A stretch of DNA of 64,000 bases from Cryptomeria japonica (Eukaryota > Streptophyta > Pinopsida > Cupressales > Cupressaceae), in contig NC_081409.1 in the NCBI RefSeq assembly GCF_030272615.1, positions 246,203,502-246,267,501 of the forward strand. The letters are read 5' to 3'. The number at the start of each line of letters is the position of its first letter. Position 1 is the first letter of the stretch. Positions 1 to 11,581 of this stretch are shown in pieces. The notes under the pieces were generated by a model. The model had not been told where the DNA came from, ran no database searches, and saw nothing but the letters and a program-made list of their open reading frames with translations. Both the position numbers and the translations under genes were made by a program.

Positions 1-83
1 CATGGAGAGGGATGAAAATAGAGAGAGATAGATATAGAGGTGAGAGACCTAGATGGAAAGATAGAGAGGTGAGAGACGTAAAA

Positions 84-132
<49 letters not shown>

Positions 133-540
133 TAGCGAGATATGGATGGTGAGGTAGAGAGGTAGAGGGAGAGAGAGGGAAAAGTATAGAGTGGGGATAA
201 AGGGTGGGAGGGAGAGGTGATGACTTGGACAGTGGATAGAGAGAGAGGGGGGGATAGAGAAGAGAGAGTGAGGGAGTGAGAGATAGAGACGGATAGAGGA
301 AGGGAGGGAGATACCTAGAGAGGGGAGAGAAAGGTGAGAGAGAGGAGAGAGTGAGGGAGTGAGAGATAGAGAAGGAGAGAGGGAGGGAGGGAGGGAGATG
401 CCTGGAGAGGGGAAAGAAAGGTGAGAGAGAGGAGAGAGTGAGGGAGTGAGAGATAGAGAGGGAGGAAGGGAGATACCTAGAGAGGGGAGAGAAAGGGGAG
501 AGATTGAAAAGAGTAAGAGGGAGAGACAGAGAGAGGGAAG
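1..540. repeat. GA-rich low-complexity tract
   Basis: The plus strand is almost purely A and G, with runs of GAGAGA and longer repeated blocks such as GGGAGATACCTAGAGAGGGG around 307, 390 and 469. The opposite strand can be read as long Ser/Leu/Pro open frames, but these simply follow from the repeat. There is no sign of a gene. Confidence 0.9.
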
Positions 541-665
541 TATCAACACGAGAAATATATTCAACCCTATACCTTAAACCTTGTACTCTAAACCCTATAC
601 CAATACCCTCAATCCTATACCCTAAACCTTATATGTTATACCCTCAACCATAAACCCTATATAAG
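541..665. repeat. Degenerate CCCTAAA-like telomeric repeat
   Basis: The stretch is built from variants of AACCCTATACC and ACCCTAAACC, resembling the C-rich strand of the plant telomere repeat. It sits between two GA-rich tracts. The units are heavily mutated, so this would be interstitial telomere-like DNA and not a chromosome end. Confidence 0.5.
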
Positions 666-960
666 GGAGGGAGAGGTGATGACCTAAAGAGGGGAGGGAG
701 GGAGAAGAAGAGATAGAGAACAACAAAGAGAAAGACAAGGCTAAGGAGGGAGGGATAGGTAGACAGGGAGTGAGTACTAGAGAGAGAGAGGGGTAAAGAG
801 GAAGGGAGAGAGGGAGGGAAAGAACTAGAGAGGGGAGAAATATAAAGGTGAGAGACCTAGATGGGGAGAGATAAATGTTTGAGAGATAGAGAGGGAGACA
901 GAACTGGCTAAGTAGATAGAGAGAGAGAACATGGGAGATGTTGAAAAAATAGAACAATAT
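666..960. repeat. GA-rich low-complexity tract, continued
   Basis: Purine-rich plus strand, as in the first tract, with irregular GAGAGAGG blocks. Apparent long open frames on the minus strand are Leu/Ser-rich artefacts of the repeat. Confidence 0.8.
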
Positions 961-1930
961 TTTGTCATTGATGAACCTATGTTACATCCATATGCTAACA
1001 AAAGATACACTCATATGACTAAGGGAGATTGGTACATATCTCCTATGACTTGACTAAGTGGGAGTTTAGTGCAAGTACGGTAGCCACATGTTATGTTATA
1101 TTTTATGGTGTAGTTCAACCTTCTAGAGATGTAGAAGACAAGAATTTAGTATTGTAATGATATGGAAGAAAAGGAGTAAATAGTTAATGTACACAATTGT
1201 ACCTTATCTTTGAAGTTAATATACATACTTTGTATCCTTAATAATTCGGTGTTTTGATGAGTTCTATGTCAAAGATAATCAATCTTGAACATGTCCAAGT
1301 CAGATGTCATAGTGAGTAAACATGTTTAAGTGATTCACAATGATATCTTGTCAGTTTGACCCACCACACATAGTGGTAAGGCACAAGATAATTGTCTGAG
1401 ACATTAACATACTATCTACTAAGGCAAAGACAAACTAATCTGGTCCACACTCCTCTGCATAGAAATATCTTGTCTTGTGGTTTATAATTTAATATTGTTG
1501 ATCTATAAAAAATGTTATATTCAAAGTTTCAGGCCACAACTTCTTCTACAAAGAAGGTTAGAGATGACTAGGCTATGCAAAGGTAGAGAAAAGGGTCTCA
1601 AAAGACAATTTGGAATGCTTCACATTCCATTGTACGTATTGACATAGCCATGCAATTTTTAGGACATATTCATGGATATCTAAGATATGTTCTATTGAAG
1701 TTCTAGATGACTTGGTGTATTGCAATTTTAGTTTGCATTGTGCCAAAGCGATACAGTTGAACTGGTATGCTCTATCTTTACCTATACAAATGGTTATGTA
1801 CTTGCACTAGTATGTGTCAATCATATATTGCAAGAGATATTTTTAGAATTGTTTGAAAAGGGTGAAAGTTTATGCATCTTGATCCACATTGTGATATTCA
1901 TCTTCTTTCGGTACTACAAAAAAGTTAGCA
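961..1930. other. No gene recognised
   Basis: AT-rich unique-looking sequence. I see no coding similarity, RNA gene or tandem structure. Confidence 0.5.
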
Positions 1931-2580
1931 TTGTCTATTTGGTCTTGTCGACAACAATCTCCAGTCATGATTTTGGGTCGATCTTTGTCCTTGTCAATCT
2001 TGTCATATTGCGATCGAGTCTTTCTTCTACATTCTTCCTTTATCTCGCTCTCGAATTTGGTCTTGTCGACAACAATCTCCAGTCATGATTTTAATCAATC
2101 TTATCCTATTGCATCAATGTGCGTGCTTATTTGTCATCATTTTGGACATCGTCAATCCTAATTAGGGTTTTGTCCTCCTGTCAATCTTGCGATCGATTTG
2201 TCATCGATTGTTGTCCTCTTGTCAATCTTGTCCTCTGGCGATCGATTTATCATCAATCCTTATCATTTTCAATCTTGTCGTTTGACGATCGATTTGTCAT
2301 CGGTCGTTGTCATGTTCAATTTTGACATTTTGCGATCGATTTGTCATTGATCATGGTCATTTTCAATATTGTCATCGATTCTTGTCCTCTTGTTCAATTT
2401 TGTCATTTTGCGATCGATTTGTCATCGATTGTTGTCTGTCTCAATTATGTCAATTTGGATCAATTAGTCATTGTTCCTCGTCAATTGGCGCATTTTATCA
2501 ATCAAATCATTTATCATATTGGTCATTTATCAATCCAAAATCAAATCGAATCGATATCAATTATCCTTTGTCAAGACCTA
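1931..2580 (+). repeat. Degenerate repeat built on CGATCGATTTGTCATCG
   Basis: Two copies of a block containing TCTTGTCGACAACAATCTCC lie at about 1944 and 2061. Downstream, the motif GCGATCGATTTGTCATCGAT recurs with variation at about 2190, 2239, 2285, 2332 and 2410, separated by TTGTCCTCTTGTCAAT-type spacers. Short open frames rich in Ser, Cys and Leu follow the repeat and are not genes. This may be an LTR or satellite, but no ends were found. Confidence 0.6.
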
Positions 2581-2875
2581 ATTGTCATTCTTGCATTGCT
2601 AATTCGTCTTCTAGGGTTTTATGATTTAATCATTTAACCTTGTGTGTCATTTCTTCCTTTAGGATTAATAAATTATTTATCCTAAGTCTTCTCATTGCAA
2701 TTAAATGTTCATTTAATTGGCTAATTATTCCTCTTTGTGAATTAATTAATAAATGAAAAATTATTAATTAATTTACCTAATTCTTAATTCCTAATTTCTT
2801 AATTTTCTAATTTCCTAATTTTCTAATTCCTAATTTCAATTTCCTCCTATTTCTCTCCTAAATTCATGGAAATGA

Positions 2876-3010
2876 CATAGAAATTTGTCATAAATTGTCA
2901 TAAATCTTTGCATAGAAATTTGTCATAAATTGTCATAAATCTTTGCATAGAAATTTGTCATAAATTGTCATAAATCCTTGCATAGCAATTTGTCATAAAC
3001 ATGTCATAAT
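2876..3010 (+). repeat. 35-bp tandem repeat, about 3.8 copies
   Basis: Units start at 2876, 2911, 2946 and 2981. Each unit begins CATAGAAATTTGTCATAAAT and contains the 10-mer TGTCATAAAT twice. The first three units are nearly identical; the fourth is partial and diverged. Confidence 0.9.
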
Positions 3011-3989
3011 TTTGCTATTCTTGACTTGAATTTCCATTTGAATCACTATCATGCTAATTTGATCTTTTTCTCCAATTTCTCTATCGATTGGATGAATTTC
3101 TTCAATCAAATCCCTTAATTCTTAATTGGTAATTAGACTATCGAATTTCTAGTACTCTTGATCAATAATCTTGTCTACTTGCTTTCAGTCATGTGTGTGC
3201 ACTTGTAGGTGAGATCCACAACCAAACCATTTGAAGAGGAAAGAAGAACAATGGAGCCGCATGAAGGAGCATTCAAATCACATCTCTGGTTTGCTTAAAT
3301 TCTAGCTTTGAATGCTTTTGTTTCATGTCTCTATTGAGTGTTGTTTAGGATAGATCATTGCAATGAATGCTTTCGTGATTGAGCTGATTGATTATTATGT
3401 TTATCTTGTCTTGTGATGATTTCCTATTTCCTAACCTACAGTGTGTCTAATGGATAATCAGTTGATAGGACATTATTTTCATGATTGTGCCATTTTTCCT
3501 TGTGCTCATGCCAATTTGAGAGTTTACATTAAGATGTGTTTGGACCCATTGGAATCTTGTTTTGAATTGCCTAATGTTATCTCTCATGGTTTATGAGCTT
3601 TGTGGTCAACTAGTGTAATACTCCACATGTTTCATCTACTACTAACTATTTGATGTTTTGAATACTTGTGGAGATTACATCATGTGGTTGACTGATGAGA
3701 TCAATTAATGTCTCCTCTATATGTCATCTTGGATCCGACCCAATTGAGGCTTTGAAGATTGCAATGACAATATATATAGAAGATCAAAATTGTTGAATGT
3801 ATAAGAAAAGTGTGTGTTGATAATGTGCAAATATTAAAGGTGGGGACCTAGAAGAAGTTAATGGTGCAAAATCAAAATAATTGTTAACTAATCAGTGGAG
3901 TAAAGCCATCAATTATATTCATTCCTTTTGTTCCAAAATTATACTTTAGGGAGTTGTTGCTTCCTTGGGTTGATGCCTTAAAACAAAGT
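3011..3989. other. No gene recognised
   Basis: AT-rich sequence with short open frames only. Retroelement debris is possible, but neither ends nor coding similarity were seen. Confidence 0.4.
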
Positions 3990-4220
3990 TGTAATCATGT
4001 TTATACTATTGTGAGGTTGGATTTGGATTTTAGCTCCAAGAAATTTTCTCACCATGGATTTTCCCTTGTTGGGCTTTCCACGTAAATCTAGTGTTGTGGT
4101 GCTTCTATGTTTTCCTTCTTGTAGTTAGATAGTTACTTTTGATAAATGGTTGATGATTTGATTAAAGATTTTTTTAAAGTATTGATTCACCTCCCCTCTC
4201 AGTACTCTTGTGTGTTAAAC
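3990..4220 (+). mobile_element. Relic of an LTR, 3' part
   Basis: Contains the phrase TCACCATGGATTTTCCC, then TTGGGCTTTCCACGTAAATC, then TTGATTCACCTCCCCTCTCA and AGTACTC. The same order of phrases ends the better-preserved LTRs at 10075-11472 and 43627-44561. No TG start, primer site or internal region is left. Confidence 0.5.
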
Positions 4221-5230
4221 CAGAGAGACCTAGAGAGGGTAGAGAGAGGTGAGCGAGAGAAGAGAGGGAAAGAGAAAGGGAAGGACACAACAAGGGATTG
4301 AAAGGTAAAATCTCAACTATCATTCATCAATCGTAAACCCTAAACTCTAAGGCTTAATCAAAGTGGGAGAGACAAAGATAAAGAGAAAGAGAAATGATCC
4401 AATGTAGACAATAATGCTACTGTGTTATAACACACTAGAATTATGTTAGAACATGTTCATGGCACACATGTTTTACCATTTCATTGCCCAAATACATATT
4501 TTTTGAAAAAGAAAAAAAATTACATTTTTGAGTGTGCTCTCCATTAGGTTTGCACGTATATCAATGCAAATTAAAAAAATGCCACAATGATGTTAAGCTC
4601 TCTTAGATATCTAGTCATGTTTGAGTATGTTAAGGTTTTGGTTTTTAATTTCTTTTGTTAGTGTGTCCATTTTTGGTCAAAAACCAAGATGTGTCGTATT
4701 TTGTGTATTGTTTTATACCCGTTCATCAAATTTTGAAACAGATGACATGTTTAGAAACTAGAATTTATTATACATGTCAATTTTCTTTTATTTCAATTAG
4801 TATTCAAAAAATTTAGGTGGGAGAATGCTCAAATTTCTATTTTTCAAGATGTGTCCTCTTCAAAATTTAGTAAAAATGCATATATTTATTAAAAAATTAG
4901 CCAAAAAATTCTAACATAAACTACATGGTGTTAGTTAATTTCTCAATGGAGCAATTTTTCAAATTATATATTAAATTTTTTTTAACATTTTAGAAGGGCC
5001 ACACCAAATGCTATGTTATATTTTTAGTTAAAAATAGGACCACTTTGTGTGGCCCTCTTTTTTGAAGCCTTTAATCTCCACCATTTGAAAAAATAGTAGT
5101 TTAGAAAGTAGATTTGAAGCACTACTTTTCTTGTTCTTGTTGGCCTATTCAAATTTTGACCATAGTTATCTTCAATTTCTCATTGAAGATTAGACTTTAG
5201 TAATTTCAAAAAATGGATGACATCTTAAGA
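4221..5230. other. No gene recognised
   Basis: Begins with about 70 bp of GA-rich sequence, then AT-rich DNA with no coding similarity. Confidence 0.4.
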
Positions 5231-5263
5231 ACCCCCCCGCCCCCCCCCCCCCGCCCTCCTTTC
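5231..5263. repeat. Poly-C tract
   Basis: A run of C interrupted only by two G residues. On the minus strand it would be a G-rich polypurine tract like the one next to the LTR at 24456-24794. No LTR boundary was confirmed here. Confidence 0.7.
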
Positions 5264-6419
5264 GATCCCCCATTTTGGTGCACTTACCCATCTCTTATTT
5301 ATCAAAGTTGTCAATGTTAGGAAATAATACAACAATATGCAATGTATTTAGTCCATTTTCTACATAACCCATGAGAGAAAAGTATCCACAAGCTTACAAA
5401 ATAATCATTATCCCAAGATCATAGACAAGCCACAAGATAACACAATATATACCCTAGGAAAAGCCTCGTGAGAGAAAAACCTCATATCTAAAAGTATCCA
5501 TACTCCATCTATTATTCAACAATAAAGAAATACAAAGAGTTCCCCCACATTAAGTATATTTCCAATGTTACATACAACGTATAAAGTGACCCCAAGAATG
5601 TTAAACTCCTAGTGATGCATGTCCATCCAGTTCCCCCTAGGTGCACCACACACATAATAATAAAATAAACATTATGCAAGTTGTACAACACCCTATCCCA
5701 ATAGTTTCCCACGTGTTGTATACTTTGCATAAGGGTAAACAAATGAAATACATCATCATAGCCATACATAAAACCACATGAATCTCTAGCATACTCTCAT
5801 GCTCCATCAAGATACTTGTAATAAAACCAAAGTGACCACCGTATCGAGAAAGAACGCCTCTCACCCTCCAACATGTCACGTATGGAAGAAAAGTAAGAAG
5901 CCAAGGTGAAGATTCACAAATCCAAGAACACAAGCATCAAATCCAATGTGATGATAAAGGCTTAAAGTTGCTATCATAAGGCAAAAAACACACATGATTG
6001 GAAATGACATCCACAACACAGGCCAATACATCCAACCATCCATACCTCCTAGGTATAAATAACATCGGTAAACTTATGTCAATCACATATCAACCCATAA
6101 ACCACAATCAAGCTCCCTATATCAAACGTGCCAATGAAGAATATACATATCCAAGATCTTCCACTACATGGGTAATATCAAATTTGGAAATAAGATAAAT
6201 AATCTAATTAATCTAAGTTGAAATCAAATGTAGTCTAAACCCAATAAATAAGCAAAGTGTTTAGTTATGTTATCTCAACATGAGTCATTTATTTAGGATA
6301 CTAGTCATTCTAGCACTTTCTTAGTTATTTCAACAAGAACATTATGAAAGAATAACTTGAGTGTCAAAGTATTGGTAACTCCATTAAATGTGACCTAGGG
6401 ATCCCAACTAACATTCTAG
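5264..6419. other. Probable retroelement debris, minus strand
   Basis: The stretch around 5455-5490 reads on the minus strand as the LTR-like phrase TTTTTCTCTCACGAGGC followed by TTTTCCTAGGG. The short minus-strand open frames at 5512-5933 show no recognisable protein. No boundaries were found. Confidence 0.3.
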
Positions 6420-7060
6420 ATAGAAATATTTAGAATTCAAAAAGTATAATATAAGATTTTCAACAAATATTGAATTTACCTATAACCAATAAAATATCCT
6501 TTTGAGTTTATCATTTCAAAGGAGATAGAAATCAACTCATCTAATTTAGTTTCAATTTTCCAATTATATATTATCATTCTTAATTTTAAAATTAAATCTC
6601 ATGATCTTAATTTCTAGATTCACACATGACATCTAGTAAGGTTCCATTAATCTTATCATTTTTAAAGAATAAAGACAAAATTAATTATTTTCAATCTCTC
6701 TTTTTTTCGTAAGTCCAAGTTAACAATTTAGGTGAGTGAACTTGTACCTAGAAGGGTCTAGGAACGAATTATTTGTAACTAAAAACTTCTGACCTTCTAC
6801 AAGGTCAAATGATTTATACGATAAAGTTGATAAACTTTCACCCCTTTTTTGCAACATTGTTTCATGGCATTGACATGATTGACAACCATGAAATTTTCAA
6901 TAGGATAAAATAAATAAATGTACTATATTTTTATATGGCACAGAAACAAACCTTGCTTGTAGAGTTCACTTAGAACACAAAATCCTTCACAAATTGAAAT
7001 ATAACACTATAATATCCAACATCTAAAACCATTGATATAAAATAATGTAATAAGGGAGTC
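6420..7060 (+). repeat. Dispersed repeat, copy 1
   Basis: Diverged but collinear with 22890-24110. Shared landmarks include GTTTATCATTTCAAAGGAGA, CTAGATTCACACATGACATC, TAATCTTATCATTTTTAAAG and AACAAACCTTGCTTGTAGAG. The second copy is interrupted by a LINE-like insertion that this copy lacks, so this one shows the empty site. Confidence 0.75.
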
Positions 7061-7183
7061 TACATTTCCCTTTCAAAATAGAATTTGTTGTTGATTGGCT
7101 TTTGCTTATTCATTATTTAAGGATGATTTTCATTTATAATTAGCTATCATTGTAGTTTGTAGATATGATATAGGCAAACTTTT

Positions 7184-7543
7184 GAATTCTATAGGGTCAG
7201 ATATGAATCAAAATAGTCACAATAGCACCTTGACATAGATAGAAAGAAAAGAAAGAAAGATTCTTTTATGGCCCATGATGTGATCTGTATATGGGTCAGA
7301 ATACAATTGACATTGAATTTTATAGGGTCAGATATAAATCAAAATAGTCACAATAGCACCTTGACATAGATAGAGAGAAAAGAATGAAAGATACTTTTCT
7401 ATAGTCCATGATGCCCGTATATAGATCTGAATACAATCAACTTCAAATTTTATATGGTCAGATATGAATCAAAGTAGTCACAATAGCACCTTGACATAGA
7501 TAGAAAGAAAAGAAAGAAAGATTATTTTATAATTCATGATTTC
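7184..7543 (+). repeat. 130-bp tandem repeat, nearly three copies
   Basis: Units start near 7184, 7315 and 7445. Each contains AGTCACAATAGCACCTTGAC, then ATAGATAGAAAGAAAAGAAAG-type sequence and a variable Cys-free non-coding tail. A single diverged relative lies near 27555-27600. Confidence 0.85.
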
Positions 7544-7592
7544 GGAGGGTCCATATATGAGTTCTATATACAAGACATACATACCTACTTCC

Positions 7593-7706
7593 TGTGAGAT
7601 TTGAACTTTCAACGTCTTCAGAATACAAATTCTCTATCATACCTTACCCATGTGAGATTTGAACTTTCAACTTCTTATGAGTACAAATTCTCTATCACTA
7701 AGCCAA
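7593..7706 (+). repeat. 58-bp tandem duplication
   Basis: Two copies starting at 7593 and 7651, each beginning TGTGAGATTTGAACTTTCAA and ending in ACAAATTCTCTATCA. Confidence 0.8.
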
Positions 7707-8443
7707 CTCAGATTGTACACTGTAATAGAAAAAATCTGATAATTGTTACTCTCCCAAACCCTTACAAGAATAACACTCCCCCCTCCATCTAATATAAATC
7801 CAGATTTAACGAACCTTATAATTCTAACTCAACAGTATTAAGGCTGAGGAGGACTGTTTACTTCTTTTTCTCTTTCCCCTGTGAAGATACAGTGAAGACA
7901 GGAACAGAGCAGAATAGTAAAGGATACTATGACTTGAGCGCTGCTTATAGCCGCCATTATCAGGAGCATGATTAGGCTTCTTTCTTGACATTGTGCCTAA
8001 CACAATTTAACGTCCACAAAATAAGGATTTCCAAGTACATTTACATGCATAGAATAACACAGCAAACAACCTTCAACTGAAACCCTCAGTATATTAGCAA
8101 TATAGCATCTTTTTGGCAAGGGTTTTGGCACCGGGTCAGATAAAGATCGGTTGACATAGTCAAATCTATTGATGACCTCTGCCATGAAATCTACGGCAAG
8201 CACAGAAATCACAATCCAGTGAAGCTTATCGGATAACATATTGCACAGCCTTCCTCCAACAACAATCGCTCCCGTAACCCCCATCGTAACATGTAAGATA
8301 GACGGACCTACTAAAGTCATAAAAGTCCAGAAAAAAAATCGGCTTTTGGTACTCAATTTCATTGGCAAATCATCATCCCCCTCTTCAATGATAGCATTGT
8401 TCATAAACATTGCGAAAATAATCATTGACAGTGAAGCAAAGAG

Positions 8444-8703
8444 TGTCAGGATTTAGAAATGAATTAGAAGAGCAGAAAAACAGAATAATGAAATCACAAG
8501 TAAAGATAAATGAGACACGATTTGTCGTAGTTCAACAGATTGCTTACGTCTATATTTAAAGCAGAGAAATCAATTATATTGATGATCAATTCTGGTTTGT
8601 TCATACACAGCTGCAAGCAGCTTCAGAATACCCACAACAAATGACATTCAACCAACTCTTAAAGAGCTTACAAACAGAAGATGAAGAGCCAAAGGTTTTG
8701 GCA
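8444..8703 (-). repeat. LTR, reverse orientation (left arm of palindrome)
   Basis: Read on the minus strand, it matches 8710-8966 along its whole length at roughly 93 percent by eye, with most differences C/T or G/A. Its U5 end, TGTCAGGATTTAG on the plus strand, forms the outer left end of the element. Confidence 0.8.
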
Positions 8704-8709
8704 GTAAAA

Positions 8710-8966
8710 TGGAACCTTTGGCTCTTCATCTTCTGTTTGTAAGCTCTTTAAGAGCTGGTTGAATGTCATTTGTTGTGGGTATTCTGAAGCTGCTTGCAGC
8801 TGTGTATGAACAAACCAGAATTGGTCATTAATATAATTGATTCCTCTGCTTTAAGTGTGGACGTAGGCAATCTACCAAACCACGATAAATTGTGTCTCAT
8901 TTGTCTTTGCTTGTGATTTCATTATTCTGTTTTTCTGCTCTTCTAATTCATTTCTAAATCCTAACA
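8710..8966 (+). repeat. LTR, forward orientation (right arm of palindrome)
   Basis: Starts TGGAACC and ends CCTAACA, directly before the primer-binding site. It contains GTGGACGTAGGCAATCTACC and AATTGTGTCTCATTTGTC, phrases typical of the 3' half of plant Copia LTRs. About 257 bp. Confidence 0.8.
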
Positions 8967-8967
8967 A

Positions 8968-8981
8968 TTGGTATCAAAGCC
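8968..8981 (+). other. Primer-binding site, initiator tRNA-Met type
   Basis: TTGGTATCAAAGCC lies 1 bp after the LTR end and differs by one base from the usual TGGTATCAGAGC. An ATG at 8982 follows immediately. Confidence 0.8.
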
Positions 8982-10007
8982 ATGTTGGCTTGAGCAGAAA
9001 AGGAGGAAGAAGGAGAAGGTAAAATTTATAACTTCTATGGAAGTGTTACGTTCCATGTAAAACTATGCTTCAAGTGCCACGTACATTGGTGGGATGGCTG
9101 AAAGAAAGAGGGGAACTCAGTTGAAGAGAAGAATCCAGTGAAAGAGAAGGATGTTGGGATTCTCATTTGCTCTCCTCTTGAGCCAGCTTTGGCACTTATT
9201 GGCCAAAATGTTAATGGCCGGGAAGTTGTTGGTATTCGTGTGGTAAAGGTTGAACGTCGTGATACCTCGGTTGGAGTTGAAGATAGTCCCTTTATAAACG
9301 CTAGAATTTCTGAGCAGAAAGATGTTGGAAAAGAGGTGGTTGTTGAAAAGGATGAACTCAAGAGATTGCGGGAGGAAGAGTGTATGCCATCGGAAACCTA
9401 AGTTGAATCTGTTGTTGACTCCCAGGATGAAAAGGGTGCAGATTGTAGTGAGGTAGCAGGGCAAGGAAGCCTAGCAGAAATTGTGGCTTCGGAGAGCTCT
9501 ACAGATGGCATGGCCTTGGCAAAAATAAAGAGGCACTCTCGTGATGCTAAGGACAACCTTTGCACAGATAATTTCATAGAAGACTACGAACCTATGGACT
9601 TAGATGAAGAAGTGCAAAGACAATTTTCTGGTTTAAAGCGAAAGCGGCCATTGACAGGAGCAGAGGACAATGGGCATCGCTCCAAGCGGTTTCAGGCATC
9701 ACAGGGAGAGAAGGAAGATGTTTTCTCCCAACCAAAATCTATTAAGACTAACCAACCCGATTGGATGGATGTGGATGATAGTATCAATGTGGATAATGAG
9801 CAGCCTCGCATGAAGGAGGTAAACAAATCGTTGTAGATGGAGGAGAACGTGTTGGATTCGTGGAATAATATTCCGAAGGATAATATTCCAAAGAAGTTTC
9901 TTTATGCGAACAGGGAGGAGGCAATATTGATGACTACCATAAACGAAGAGGCAGAGTATCCTCGCCTCGGTAAGGAGGAAATTGTTTTTCAAATAGAAGA
10001 AGTTTAG
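8982..10007 (+). pseudogene. Broken ORF of unknown origin carried by the element
   Basis: One reading frame runs from the ATG at 8982 to a stop at 10005-10007, about 340 codons, with four internal stops (two TGA near the start, TAA at 9399-9401, TAG at 9834-9836) and no frameshift that I can see. The product is hydrophilic, rich in Glu, Asp, Lys and Val, with a basic patch (LKRKRPLTG, RSKRFQASQG) like a nuclear localisation signal and an acidic PMDLDEEVQ stretch. There is no zinc knuckle, protease or polymerase motif. GC content is higher than the surroundings. It may be a diverged gag or a captured host-gene segment; I cannot tell which. Confidence 0.5.
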
Positions 10008-10074
10008 CTTTTAAATTTTATTAAGTCTAATAGAATTTGGAGAAGGTTCATTCGAAGTTTTCTTGAACAGATTT

Positions 10075-11472
10075 TGTTGGCATTTGCATGAAAATTGCAT
10101 TAATGATATATTATGTTGCCATTGATGTCAATTGAACCGGTAATGATATTGTTGTTATTGTTGATATTGTCTTGTAACTGGTAGGAAGAGCTTTGTGAAG
10201 GATATTGTAAACCGGTATGTAAGTTTGTGAGTTGAATCAGTAACCAGTGTATAAGGTTAAACCTTTCTATGTTATGTAACCGGTAAACCCTACCAGTTGT
10301 TTTTATTAAACCCTAACTGATTAAGGTTGTCAAATTGGTTATGTTGGTTTATGATCTGATGGTGACATGTAAGGTCATTGTATAAAGACAAGTTCAAAAT
10401 ATTTTGGCGCGTTTTGATTGTTTGTTTAGGGAATGAGGAAAGTGTATTGCATCTAATGCAAAGCGCATAATGAGTTACTGAGCTCGATGAAGTGGTAATC
10501 AAGGAGCGGTTGAGGTTTTCTTGATTGATGTGTAGAGATTGCTATGAAATCCAACAATCATGCTTGTACCAACTTGTTTGTAATTTTGATGAGAAGATTA
10601 GATTTTTATTGTGTTACCGACCTAATTGATTTGTATTTAAGGTCGATGAAGTTGTTTTGTTTGGTGTTGGCAAGAGTTGGCTGAAATCAATTGAGTGTGT
10701 GGTTGCTGAACCAAAGAATGAGTCTGTAGTTTGAGTAAAGACGGATAAAAGCTTAAATGGATCTGACCAAGCAAATGTAGTGCTATTCAGACAGATCGAG
10801 AAACTCTTGTTGTTTTCTAACAATTACAACAGAATTGAAATCCCCTAACCGGGTAAGCTCTAACAAGCTTGGTTACTTATTAAATCCTCTAACAAGGTGG
10901 TTCATTAGATTGGATTCTCAAATCCTCTACTAAGGTTACTCCTTACAGGGTATTTGCTTCTAACAGGGCATTTGTAGTCAATCCCTTTATCGAGTGATTC
11001 CTAATAGGATCAGTTCTTAACAGGACTTTTGTAAAAGCTTTAACAGACTTGCATCCTAACAGGGCGAACTTCAAAAGAGTTTAGATATTTTCTTGTGAGT
11101 CTCATCTCACCGTGGTTTTTACCTATTTGGGTTTTCCACGTATAAATACTTGTGTCATGTGGTGAATGTTTTTGTGGTTATGATCTTATTGTTGATTTGA
11201 TTAACTACTTAACTATTTCTAATAAGGCATGATAACTGGAAGCATTGAGAAATGAAGCATTTAGATGTTTACAAGTTTGATGTTGTTTACTATTAAGTTG
11301 CTGTAACAGTGAACCGGTATTCTTATGAGTATTGATTTTGACAGTGGTATTTCATTGATAAGTTTACTTTGAGTGATTGATTGAGTTTGAGTTTGGGTAG
11401 TTTGTATCAGTTTTTCTATTTACCCCCACTCTCAGTAATCTACCGGATACTTATTCTTTCATCATACCATCA
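10075..11472 (+). mobile_element. Solo LTR nested in the element
   Basis: Begins TGTTGGCATTTGCATG and ends CATACCATCA, about 1.4 kb, flanked by GATTT at 10070-10074 and again at 11473-11477. It contains CCGTGGTTTTTACC, TTTGGGTTTTCCACG and CCCCCACTCTCAGTAATC, the usual Copia LTR phrases. No internal region or second LTR remains, so this is a recombined solo LTR. It landed after the host element was in place. Confidence 0.75.
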
Positions 11473-11581
11473 GATTTTGGCAATGTTGAAATTTTCGCTG
11501 GGTGTGATTCGAATGTAAGATCGAACATGGAAGCAGGGATGCCAGTGCATGGCTGTACCGGTTGGCCTTCACGGAGGAGAT

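Noticed and set aside
49-957. Long Leu/Ser/Pro-rich open frames on the minus strand
   Set aside because: They are the complement of GA-rich simple repeats, with no start context or domain.
2876-3010. CRISPR-like array
   Set aside because: Units are head-to-tail without unique spacers; a simple tandem repeat in a plant genome.
9035-9464. Minus-strand open frames opposite the element ORF
   Set aside because: Shadows of the plus-strand frame, which has coding-like composition and continues across the region.
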